Below, one piece after another: positions 1-5,059 of a stretch of DNA of 5,133 bases. The DNA comes from Thermococcus sp. (GTDB taxonomy: Archaea > Methanobacteriota_B > Thermococci > Thermococcales > Thermococcaceae): assembly GCA_027062125.1 (NCBI GenBank), contig JAMOTW010000143.1:1-5133 (forward strand), given 5' to 3'. The notes below the pieces were generated by a model. The model was not told where the DNA came from, searched no databases, and worked only from the letters and a program-made list of their open reading frames with translations. The position numbers were made by a program, and so were the translations under genes. The first letter of the stretch is position 1. Every line of letters starts with the position of its first letter.

Positions 1-1455
1 CATGAACTCGCCCTCGTAGATTATCCCCATCCTGTCGCTCAGCTGGATAACCTCGTCGAGGTCGGCCGAGACGAGGAGAACCGCTTTGCCCTCGTTCCTC
101 AGCTTGACGAGGTAGTTCCTTATGTACTCTGTCGATGCAACGTCGACACCGCGCGTCGGCTGGGCGGCTATGATGAAGACCGGCTCCTTGCTCACTTCCC
201 TCGCGACGATGAGCTTCTGCTGGTTTCCACCGCTGAGGGACTTGACGGGAGCTTCGGTCCCGGGCGTCGAGATGTCAAACTGCTCTATGAGGGTCTGTGC
301 ATGCTCCCGTGCCTTGTTCCAGTTTATAACACCCCTGAAGCGCTGGAACTTCGGGTGCCAGTGCAGGCCGAGAACCGAGTTCTCTGTAACTGTCATCTCG
401 AGGATGAGGCCCATGTGGGTTCTGTCCTCAGGGATGTGGGCCATCCCCATGTCGTAGAGCTCCTTGGGGGTTTTCCCCGTTATCTCCCTGCCGTTGAGGT
501 AGATCTTCCCCCCAGCTACTTTTCTGAGCCCGGATATGGCCTCTATCAGCTCCGTCTGTCCATTGCCCTCGACACCGGCTATGCCGAATATCTCGCCGGC
601 GCGGACCTCGAAGGAGAGGTCTTTCACGGCAACCTCGCCGCGGTCGCCCATGACCCTGAGGTTCTCAACGCGGAGAATCGGCTCGCCGGGCTCCTTTGGC
701 GGCTTCTCTATCTTCAGGACAACGTCCCTGCCAACCATCATCCTGGCAAGGAGCTGGGGCGTTGCCTCGCTCGTGTTGACCGTCCCTACGACCTCGCCCT
801 TTCTGATGACTGTGACGCGGTCGGTGAGCTCCATGACCTCGTTGAGCTTGTGACTGATGAAGATTATCGTCTTGCCTTCAGCCTTGAGCTGCCTCAGGAC
901 GCGGAAAAGCTCCTCGACCTCAATGGGAGTAAGCACGGCTGTAGGCTCGTCGAGAATGAGGACATCGACATCGCGGTAGAGCATCTTGAGGATCTCAATC
1001 CTCTGCTGAACGCCGACGGGAAGTTCTTCGACCGGAATATCAAGTGGCACCTGGAAGTTCAGGTCGTCCATGAGCTTCTGGAGCCTTTCCCATGCCCTGT
1101 CAACGTCTATTTTTGAAAACGCTCCGTGGCCCTCCATTCCAAGGATTATGTTGTGGAGGGCGTCGAAAACCTCAACGAGCGTGAAGTGCTGGTGAACCAT
1201 ACCGATGCCGTGAGCGATGGCATCGGAGGGGCTCTTAAAGCGAACCTCTTCGCCCCTGATGAGAATTTTACCTGATGTGGGATGGAGCATCCCGAAGAGG
1301 ATCTTCATTAGGGTGGTCTTTCCGGCACCGTTCTCACCGAGGAGACCCAGAATCTCGCCTTTATTAACCGTGAGATCAACACCCTTGAGGGCCTTCGTGC
1401 CGTCCGGATAAACCTTGACGATTCCCTTCATCTCGATTATTGGCCTTCTCTCCAT
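1..1455 (-). CDS. BMP-type (nucleoside) ABC importer, tandem ATPase subunit, partial
   Basis: This is the cytoplasmic ATPase of a BMP-family importer (the YufO/RnsB type), which powers nucleoside uptake. It was translated by hand from the reverse complement: 485 codons are open and the C-terminus (about 25-30 residues of a usual ~510) lies beyond base 1. Domain 1 has Walker A GENGAGKT (40-47), Q-loop Gln89, signature LPVG (145-148), Walker B LILDEPT (166-172) and switch His202. Domain 2 has a degenerate Walker A, GVEGNGQT (294-301, Gln for Lys), signature LSGG (407-410), and IIAAQPTRG in place of a DE Walker B (428-436). This asymmetry is usual in the family, so one ATP site is canonical and one degenerate. 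The ATG at 1455 follows a GGGGGTG ribosome site by 5 bases. The gene lies 55 bases downstream of the binding-protein gene on the same strand, so they are probably one operon. The substrate is inferred from the family. Confidence 0.95.
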   Translation of the reverse strand, partial: MERRPIIEMKGIVKVYPDGTKALKGVDLTVNKGEILGLLGENGAGKTTLMKILFGMLHPTSGKILIRGEEVRFKSPSDAIAHGIGMVHQHFTLVEVFDALHNIILGMEGHGAFSKIDVDRAWERLQKLMDDLNFQVPLDIPVEELPVGVQQRIEILKMLYRDVDVLILDEPTAVLTPIEVEELFRVLRQLKAEGKTIIFISHKLNEVMELTDRVTVIRKGEVVGTVNTSEATPQLLARMMVGRDVVLKIEKPPKEPGEPILRVENLRVMGDRGEVAVKDLSFEVRAGEIFGIAGVEGNGQTELIEAISGLRKVAGGKIYLNGREITGKTPKELYDMGMAHIPEDRTHMGLILEMTVTENSVLGLHWHPKFQRFRGVINWNKAREHAQTLIEQFDISTPGTEAPVKSLSGGNQQKLIVAREVSKEPVFIIAAQPTRGVDVASTEYIRNYLVKLRNEGKAVLLVSADLDEVIQLSDRMGIIYEGEFM

Positions 1456-1460
1456 TGCCG

Positions 1461-1467
1461 CACCCCC
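1461..1467 (-). promoter_or_regulatory. Ribosome binding site of the ABC ATPase gene
   Basis: On the minus strand this reads GGGGGTG, 5 bases before the ATG at 1455. It is a good match to the GGTG core that pairs with archaeal 16S rRNA, and it supports that start. Confidence 0.75.
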
Positions 1468-1494
1468 TTGAAAGTAGAGATTTGAAAGTGGAGA
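1468..1494 (-). repeat. 13-base imperfect direct repeat in the operon spacer
   Basis: TTGAAAGTAGAGA (1468-1480) and TTGAAAGTGGAGA (1482-1494), written on the plus strand, differ at one base and are 14 bases apart. In the transcript they read TCTCYACTTTCAA twice. They sit between the binding-protein stop and the ATPase ribosome site. No function is known; they may be a small duplication. Confidence 0.5.
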
Positions 1495-1505
1495 AAAGAA
1501 AATTA
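1490..1505 (-). terminator. T-rich tract after the binding-protein gene, possible partial terminator
   Basis: Just after the stop codon the minus strand reads AATTTTCTTTTCTCC. Archaeal RNA polymerase terminates at runs of T, so some transcripts could end here. That would give more binding protein than ATPase, which is common in binding-protein-dependent importers. The runs are short (4 T) and interrupted, so complete termination is unlikely. This is inference from base composition only. Confidence 0.35.
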
Positions 1506-1510
1506 GCGGG

Positions 1511-2740
1511 TCACTTGGCGAGTTCCATCATTTCCTGCCAGGTCTTGGCCTGCCTGACCTTCTCTATGCCTTCCTTGTCCATCGGGGCCGGAACCTGTAT
1601 GACTCCGGTCTTTATCTTGCCCTGGAGCTCCTTAACGGCGTCCCAGATCCAGTCCGGAACCTGGGCCCTGGTGTCCTCGAGGTACTTCTTGAGCTCGTCC
1701 TTGTTGTTGAACCCGAGGTCCTTGAGCTTCTGCTTCTGGGTGTCCTCCGGGAGGGAGTTGAACATGGCCATGACGTCGTCGACGGTGCTCAGTCCAACAC
1801 CGCCCTCCTTGAGGCCGAGCTCGACGACTCCACCCTTGAAGTTGTCATTGACCGCATCCTGGACGGCGGTGTAGACACCGACATCAACGCGCTTCATCAT
1901 GCTGGCTATTATAACTCCCGGCTTGATCCAGTCCTGGGCCGAGTCGACACCGATGGCGAACGGCGGGCCCATCTTCTTGTTCTGGGACTTGAGAACCTCG
2001 TCAACGGCGTCGAAGACACCGAGTCCGGTACCACCGGCGACCTGGTAGATAACCCAGGCACCCTGGGCGAGCTGGGCCTGAGCTGCCGCCTTGCCCTTGG
2101 CGGCATCGCCGAACGAGCCGGTGTACTGGTAGATGACGTCTATGTTAACGTCCTTGCCCTCCTTCTGCTTGTAGTAGTCCTCGGCCCACTTGACACCGAA
2201 GCGGTAGCCGGCCTCGAACTTGTAGAGAACCGGTATCTCCATGCCAAGAACGATTCCAACCTTGTCCTTGCCGTCGTTGGCAGCTATAAGGCCAGCGAGT
2301 GCACCGGCAAGGGCGGAACCCTCGTTCTCCTTAAAGAGGATACTCATGACGTTGGGCATGTCGGGAATGTAACCATCGATGATAGCGAACTTTTGGTCGG
2401 GGTACTCCTTGGCAACCTGCTTGACGGCATCGGTCATCATGAAGCCGACGGCTATGATAACGAGGTACTTCTTCTGGCTTGCAAGGGTCTCGAGGTTCTT
2501 GACGTAGTCGTCCTCGCTGTTGCTCTGGAGCTCAACAAGGTCAAGGTTGAAGTCCTTGGCGGCCTTGCTGGCACCGAGGTAAGCCATATCGTTAAAGCTC
2601 AGGTCACCCCTGCCACCGACATCGTAAACGATGGCAATGGCGCCCTTTTTGGACTCTCCTCCGCCGGAGGAGATACAGCCGCTGGCCACGACGCTTATGG
2701 CCAGGAGGCCGATTAAAAACAGACTCAACCACTTCTTCAT
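1511..2740 (-). CDS. BMP-family substrate-binding lipoprotein of an ABC importer
   Basis: This is the extracellular lipid-anchored receptor of a nucleoside-type importer, 409 residues from the chosen ATG. Residues 1-21 form a signal peptide (MKKW, a hydrophobic core, then VASG) with lipobox Cys22, followed by a Ser/Gly linker. The mature protein opens with the BMP signature: Asp40, then Phe49-Asn50 in GDLSFND. Phe210-Gly211 (GSFGD) and Asp266 (GVDSAQD) also fall where the purine-nucleoside receptor PnrA has ligand contacts; that correspondence is from memory, not an alignment. It is about 50 residues longer than usual (~350), mainly from a charged helical insert at about 322-365. An in-frame ATG at 2773 would add 11 residues before the signal peptide and lacks a good ribosome site. 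The ATG at 2740 has GGGGTG 5 bases upstream. It is first in an operon with the ATPase and is transcribed from the promoter at 2783-2797. The exact nucleoside is unknown. Confidence 0.95.
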   Translation of the reverse strand: MKKWLSLFLIGLLAISVVASGCISSGGGESKKGAIAIVYDVGGRGDLSFNDMAYLGASKAAKDFNLDLVELQSNSEDDYVKNLETLASQKKYLVIIAVGFMMTDAVKQVAKEYPDQKFAIIDGYIPDMPNVMSILFKENEGSALAGALAGLIAANDGKDKVGIVLGMEIPVLYKFEAGYRFGVKWAEDYYKQKEGKDVNIDVIYQYTGSFGDAAKGKAAAQAQLAQGAWVIYQVAGGTGLGVFDAVDEVLKSQNKKMGPPFAIGVDSAQDWIKPGVIIASMMKRVDVGVYTAVQDAVNDNFKGGVVELGLKEGGVGLSTVDDVMAMFNSLPEDTQKQKLKDLGFNNKDELKKYLEDTRAQVPDWIWDAVKELQGKIKTGVIQVPAPMDKEGIEKVRQAKTWQEMMELAK

Positions 2741-2745
2741 GGTAA

Positions 2746-2751
2746 CACCCC
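2746..2751 (-). promoter_or_regulatory. Ribosome binding site deciding the BMP lipoprotein start
   Basis: On the minus strand this reads GGGGTG with a 5-base spacer to the ATG at 2740. It favours this start over the in-frame ATG at 2773, which would place charged residues ahead of the signal peptide. Confidence 0.75.
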
Positions 2752-2782
2752 ACGAGTTTTCAAAAGGATACACCCGGGATGG

Positions 2783-2797
2783 AATATATAGTTTGCG
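2783..2797 (-). promoter_or_regulatory. Promoter (BRE and TATA box) of the BMP importer operon
   Basis: On the minus strand TATATATT (2790-2783) is preceded by a purine-containing CCGCAAAC resembling a BRE. Transcription would start about 25 bases downstream, near 2762, giving a leader of about 20 bases that contains the ribosome site. The position and quality fit a normal archaeal promoter; the exact start is inferred. Confidence 0.7.
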
Positions 2798-2812
2798 GTT
2801 TCCTGAAAACCG
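2796..2812. promoter_or_regulatory. 17-bp palindrome over the importer promoter, candidate operator
   Basis: CGGTTTCCTGAAAACCG has the symmetric form CGGTTTnCnGnAAACCG, with six perfectly matched bases in each outer arm. It ends 5 bp upstream of the TATA box and overlaps the likely BRE, a position where a bound repressor would block TBP/TFB. It also lies upstream of the divergent gene, so one factor could act on both. It does not match the published TrmB-type or SurR motifs as I recall them. The regulator is unknown. Confidence 0.45.
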
Positions 2813-2825
2813 AAAATTTGGGAAA

Positions 2826-2836
2826 GGATTTTAACC
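2826..2836 (+). promoter_or_regulatory. Weak TATA-like element for the gene at 2858
   Basis: GGATTTTAACC is centred about 26 bases before the ATG at 2858, which would start transcription at or next to the start codon, giving a leaderless mRNA. An alternative AT-rich element (AAAATTTG, 2813-2820) would give a leader of about 16 bases containing GGTGA (2841-2845), but that is 12 bases from the ATG, longer than usual. Neither is a strong promoter by eye. Confidence 0.4.
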
Positions 2837-2857
2837 ACTCGGTGAAAGATTTTTGCG

Positions 2858-3313
2858 ATGACCATGCTGAAGGAAATAGCCGAACTGGACTCGGGAGCCG
2901 TTTTAATAACTGGAGACGGGAAGAGACTTGCGAGAATATACATCAATGCCTGGAGCAAGGGCGGAAGGCGCGTGCTCGCGGAATACCTGCCGTTCCAGGT
3001 GAACGGTGACGTCTACATCGGTTCACCCTTTGAGAGCGACGACTTCGAGGTCTACCTGATAGTGAACCCCCTCTCGCGCCCGAAGGCAGAGCGGGAGAAG
3101 CTCCACCACTGGCTCGCGGAGCACAGGGACAAGCTCATCCTCCTCTACGAGCAGAAGTACGTCAAGGACTCGATAGCGCGCTATGGAATTAGGGAATTCA
3201 TCGATTATCTAATTGCATACAAGAGGGAGACCGTCGGTTTCGAGCAGGTGGACGTGATGCGCCTCGAGGAAGGAAAGGTGGTTGAGAGAAAGACTTACAT
3301 CAGGAGGTACTGA
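2858..3313 (+). CDS. Conserved-looking protein of unknown function, 151 residues
   Basis: I do not recognise this protein. It is predicted soluble, with no signal peptide or membrane segment. The first ~70 residues alternate hydrophobic and polar residues in a beta-rich pattern (GAVLITGDG, RARIYINAW-like and DVYIGSPF stretches). From about residue 72 (NPLSRPKAERE) to 125 it is helical and charged, with HHWLAEHRDKL and a run of Tyr (YEQKYVKDSIARYG). It ends in basic TYIRRY. Codon use resembles ftsY and the importer genes (high G/C at third positions), so it is a genuine resident gene. ATG 2858 is chosen as the first ATG; a second in-frame ATG at 2864 is possible. There is no well-placed ribosome site, which fits a leaderless transcript. 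It is divergent from the importer operon and 41 bases upstream of the guide RNA. A link to either neighbour is not shown. Confidence 0.85.
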   Translation: MTMLKEIAELDSGAVLITGDGKRLARIYINAWSKGGRRVLAEYLPFQVNGDVYIGSPFESDDFEVYLIVNPLSRPKAEREKLHHWLAEHRDKLILLYEQKYVKDSIARYGIREFIDYLIAYKRETVGFEQVDVMRLEEGKVVERKTYIRRY

Positions 3314-3325
3314 CTAAGGGAGAGG

Positions 3326-3334
3326 AATTATAAA
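3326..3334 (+). promoter_or_regulatory. TATA box of the C/D box guide RNA
   Basis: AATTATAAA is preceded by the purine-rich GGGAGAGG. Its centre is about 25 bases before base 3355, exactly where the closing stem of the guide RNA begins. GGGAG (3318-3322) and CTCCC (3335-3339) flank it as a 5-bp inverted repeat of unknown meaning. Confidence 0.6.
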
Positions 3335-3354
3335 CTCCCGGAACAACTGTATCC

Positions 3355-3412
3355 GCCCGATGACGAGTGGCTTCGGGGCTGAGGAGTGATGACACCAGCT
3401 ATCGCCGAGGGC
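3355..3412 (+). ncRNA. Archaeal C/D box guide sRNA, predicted 23S rRNA 2'-O-methylation guide
   Basis: Seen directly: box C ATGACGA (3360-3366), a 12-nt guide (3367-3378), box D' CTGA (3379-3382), a 4-nt spacer, box C' TGATGA (3387-3392), a 12-nt guide (3393-3404) and box D CCGA (3405-3408). GCCC (3355-3358) pairs with GGGC (3409-3412), leaving the 3-nt bulge GAT before the tandem G.A pairs: a standard kink-turn for L7Ae, with Nop5 and fibrillarin completing the RNP. The D guide complements GAUAGCUGGU, a conserved 23S rRNA domain II segment. The D' guide complements CCCCGAAGCCAC, and CCCCGAA lies a few bases further on in E. coli 23S (recalled, not aligned). By the fifth-base rule the targets would be A in GAUA and G in CCCCG. 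Boxes C and D each deviate by one base, at positions that face each other. It has its own TATA box. Boxes and spacings make chance unlikely; rRNA targets need alignment to the native 23S. Confidence 0.85.
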
Positions 3413-3423
3413 ATTCATAACTA

Positions 3424-3431
3424 TTATATAT
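3424..3431 (+). promoter_or_regulatory. TATA box of ftsY
   Basis: TTATATAT is centred about 25 bases before 3452, so the mRNA would begin just ahead of the ribosome site and have a leader of about 11 bases. It begins only 11 bases after the guide RNA stem ends, so the two transcription units abut. Confidence 0.65.
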
Positions 3432-3451
3432 GAAGTAGTTCCCCGCTAATC

Positions 3452-3458
3452 AGGTGGT
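3452..3458 (+). promoter_or_regulatory. Ribosome binding site deciding the ftsY start
   Basis: AGGTGGT contains the GGTG core (3453-3456), 6 bases before the ATG at 3463. The two in-frame GTG codons at 3454 and 3457 lie inside this site and so are unlikely starts. Confidence 0.75.
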
Positions 3459-3462
3459 GGAG

Positions 3463-4368
3463 ATGTTCGGGAAGCTGAAGGAGAAGTTAGGCTCATTCGT
3501 GGAGAGGGTCTCACAGACTGAAATAAGCGAGAAGGACGTCGAGAATGCCCTGTGGGACCTCGAGCTGGAGCTCCTCGAGGCTGATGTCGCCCTCGAAACC
3601 GTCGAGGAGCTCAAGGAGCGCATAAAGGAGAAGCTCGTAGGTAAGAAGGTCAAAATAGGGACGAACAAGAAAGCCATAGTCGAAGAGGCCGTCCACGAGG
3701 CCGTTCTTGAGGTCTTGACACCCGAGAAGAGAATAGACCTCCTCGAGATGATAAAATCCAAGGGGGAGAAGCCCTTCGTCATAGCCTTCGTGGGCTTCAA
3801 CGGCTCCGGAAAGACGACCACCATAGCCAAGCTCGCCCACTGGCTCAAGAAGAACGGCCTCGGCGTTGTCATAGCCGCGAGCGACACCTTCAGGGCTGGA
3901 GCGATAGAGCAGGTCGAGGAGCACGCGAAGCGCGTTGGCGTCAAGGTCATCAAGCACTCCTACGGAGCCGATCCGGCTGCGGTTGCCTACGACGCGATCC
4001 AGCACGCCAAGGCAAGGGGACTTGATGTCGTCCTCATAGACACCGCCGGAAGGAACGAGCTGAACAGGAACCTCATGGACGAGATGAAGAAGATAGTCCG
4101 CGTTACCAATCCGGACCTCGTTATATTCGTCGGCGATTCCCTCGGAGGAAACTCCGTCGTCGAGCAGGCGAAGCAGTTCAACGAGGCGGTGAAGATCGAC
4201 GGCGTAATCCTCACCAAACTGGACGCGGACGCCCGTGGCGGTGCCGCTTTGAGCATAAGCCACGCGATAGGTGCTCCAATACTCTTCGTCGGCGTCGGTC
4301 AGGGCTACGACGACCTAAAGCCCTTCGACGAGAGGTGGTTCGTGAAGAGTATCTTTGGAGAGGAGTGA
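3463..4368 (+). CDS. ftsY: Signal recognition particle receptor FtsY (SRP GTPase)
   Basis: This is the membrane-associated receptor that docks SRP54/Ffh with its ribosome and releases nascent chains to the Sec translocon by reciprocal GTP hydrolysis. It has 301 residues from the ATG. The N domain is a helical bundle (about 1-95) and there is almost no acidic A domain, as in archaeal and short FtsY proteins. The G domain has G1 GFNGSGKTT (111-119), the SRP-GTPase DTFRAGA motif (141-147), G3 DTAGR (193-197), G4 TKLD (251-254) and the closing GVGQGYDDLKPF (277-288). A 3-residue longer GTG start (3454) is rejected because it lies within the ribosome site; the MFGKL start fits archaeal FtsY proteins as I recall them. 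It probably has its own promoter (3424-3431), directly after the guide RNA, and a T-rich stop signal follows. The family assignment is certain from the motifs. Confidence 0.98.
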   Translation: MFGKLKEKLGSFVERVSQTEISEKDVENALWDLELELLEADVALETVEELKERIKEKLVGKKVKIGTNKKAIVEEAVHEAVLEVLTPEKRIDLLEMIKSKGEKPFVIAFVGFNGSGKTTTIAKLAHWLKKNGLGVVIAASDTFRAGAIEQVEEHAKRVGVKVIKHSYGADPAAVAYDAIQHAKARGLDVVLIDTAGRNELNRNLMDEMKKIVRVTNPDLVIFVGDSLGGNSVVEQAKQFNEAVKIDGVILTKLDADARGGAALSISHAIGAPILFVGVGQGYDDLKPFDERWFVKSIFGEE

Positions 4369-4388
4369 TTTCCTGTTCCAGTTCCAAG

Positions 4389-4400
4389 TATCTTTTTCGT
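4389..4400 (+). terminator. T-run terminator after ftsY
   Basis: TATCTTTTTCGT begins 20 bases after the ftsY stop and contains a run of five T. This fits the stem-less T-tract termination of Thermococcales. No hairpin precedes it. Confidence 0.5.
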
Positions 4401-4401
4401 C

Positions 4402-4651
4402 TCATATAGCAACGGCCAGACTCATACGTACCACAATCCAAACGGCGAGAAAGCTCAGAACTACCGAACCGTCCAGATGATTTCATCCCCCCTTTCAATT
4501 TGAATCCCTGCAATTTTTGCAAAAGCTGGCTGGAAGAGAGGGGAAAAATTAGGAGGGTCAACAAGGCAATCCCTTCACCAAAGGTCAAGAGAACCGTGTC
4601 GATGATCACAATAACTCCCGCGGAATCCGAGAGAGGGATTATTCTTTCCAA
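4402..4651 (-). pseudogene. Relic of a small membrane protein gene
   Basis: On the minus strand, one frame from a TTG at 4651 gives about 55 residues with a clear hydrophobic helix (AGVIVIIDTVLLTFGEG, then IALLTLLIFPL) and a basic tail QKLQGFKLKGG. Another frame, from a CTG at 4476 to a TGA at 4402-4404, gives a second helix (SVVLSFLAVWIVVRMSLAVA). The first frame stays open to 4211, antisense to ftsY, but there becomes Arg-rich and loses protein character. The membrane-like parts therefore look like one gene broken by a frameshift near 4480, or two truncated ones. GGGGGGATGA ahead of the CTG resembles a ribosome site, suggesting a lost start codon. No family is recognised. Confidence 0.35.
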
Positions 4652-4856
4652 TCCTTTTGAAAGGTGAAAAGGGCAACGACGGTGAAGGGCAGAGCGATCA
4701 CAAGGAAGAAAACCGATGACGGGTCAAAGTAGAAGCTACATGCGGGAGGGCTGAAAGACCAGCAGGATGGCTTGACATAGTATTTTTGAAGGAAGCAAAA
4801 GCAGGGTCAAGAACTCCACAGCGGAGATAAGAATAGGGGGTTTCCGTGAGTTTCAT
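4639..4856 (-). pseudogene. Frameshifted gene for a 71-residue two-helix membrane protein
   Basis: An ATG at 4856 (MKLTET) follows GGGTGAG (4861-4867) by 4 bases, a convincing start. The frame is lost at a run of five C (4836-4840) and again at a run of five A (4783-4787), as read on the minus strand. Dropping one base from each run gives exactly 72 codons ending at TAA (4639-4641). The restored protein has helix 1 at about 8-22 (LISAVEFLTLLLLPSK), a loop with Cys31 and Cys39 (KPSCWSFSPPACSFYFDPSS) and helix 2 at about 48-66 (VFFLVIALPFTVVALFTF), ending QKDWKE. Hydrophobicity is coherent across all three frames, which random sequence would not give. Indels in homopolymers could be true decay or sequencing errors. 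The family is unknown. Confidence 0.5.
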
Positions 4857-4859
4857 GAG

Positions 4860-5020
4860 GCTCACCCACTTTTATGATGTCCTCTCCGAGGGTTTCATTC
4901 CAAATAAATCTATTGTGTGCAGGTTCATGCTTTGTGAGGGCATCACACTCTGGATGAACCAAAGAGCCGGTAAAGGCTTTCGAAGTCTATTCTCGCCGTC
5001 ATATCTATGTTTATCGGCAT
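4860..5020 (-). pseudogene. Probable relic of a small soluble protein gene
   Basis: On the minus strand an ATG at 5020 opens MPINIDMTARIDFESLYRLF, then stops at 4943. A second frame, open from 4986 to 4807, carries protein-like sequence (HPECDALTKHEPAHNRF, IWNETLGEDIIKVGEP) up to the ribosome site of the next relic. A single-base indel near 4960 would join them into one polypeptide of about 53 residues. There is no ribosome site at normal distance from 5020; a GGAGGAG lies further up at 5034-5040. The assignment rests on the look of the translation only. Confidence 0.3.
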
Positions 5021-5059
5021 TACTCTGACTCATCTCCTCCCGAGTTGAGATTTGTGATT

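Noticed and set aside
301..1116. Plus-strand open frame of 271 codons
   Set aside because: It is antisense to the ABC ATPase, whose motifs are unmistakable; it is open because of the high-GC codon pattern on the other strand.
2741..2773. Upstream ATG (2773) for the BMP lipoprotein
   Set aside because: It would put 11 extra residues before a normal signal peptide and lacks a ribosome site; ATG 2740 has one at the right distance.
3357..3363. CCGATGA as box C of the guide RNA
   Set aside because: It would give a 15-nt first guide and a wrong kink-turn bulge; ATGACGA at 3360-3366 gives 12 nt and a correct 3-nt bulge.
3454..3462. GTG start for ftsY
   Set aside because: Both GTG codons are part of the ribosome site for the ATG at 3463.
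3511..4263. Minus-strand open frame of 250 codons
   Set aside because: It is antisense to ftsY and has no recognisable protein features.
4211..4401. Continuation of the 4651 minus-strand frame into ftsY
   Set aside because: The translation becomes Arg-rich and antisense to ftsY; only the part beyond ftsY looks protein-like.
4508..4520. TGCAATTTTTGCA inverted repeat
   Set aside because: It is short, AT-rich and explained by a Gln/Leu-rich stretch in the relic reading frame; not a convincing site.
4639..4856. Programmed frameshifting to make the 71-residue protein
   Set aside because: Two separate shifts in so short a gene, without slippery-site context or a following structure, are better explained by decay or sequencing indels.
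4846..5028. Plus-strand open frame of 60 codons
   Set aside because: It has no ribosome site and its translation is less protein-like than the opposite strand; probably chance.
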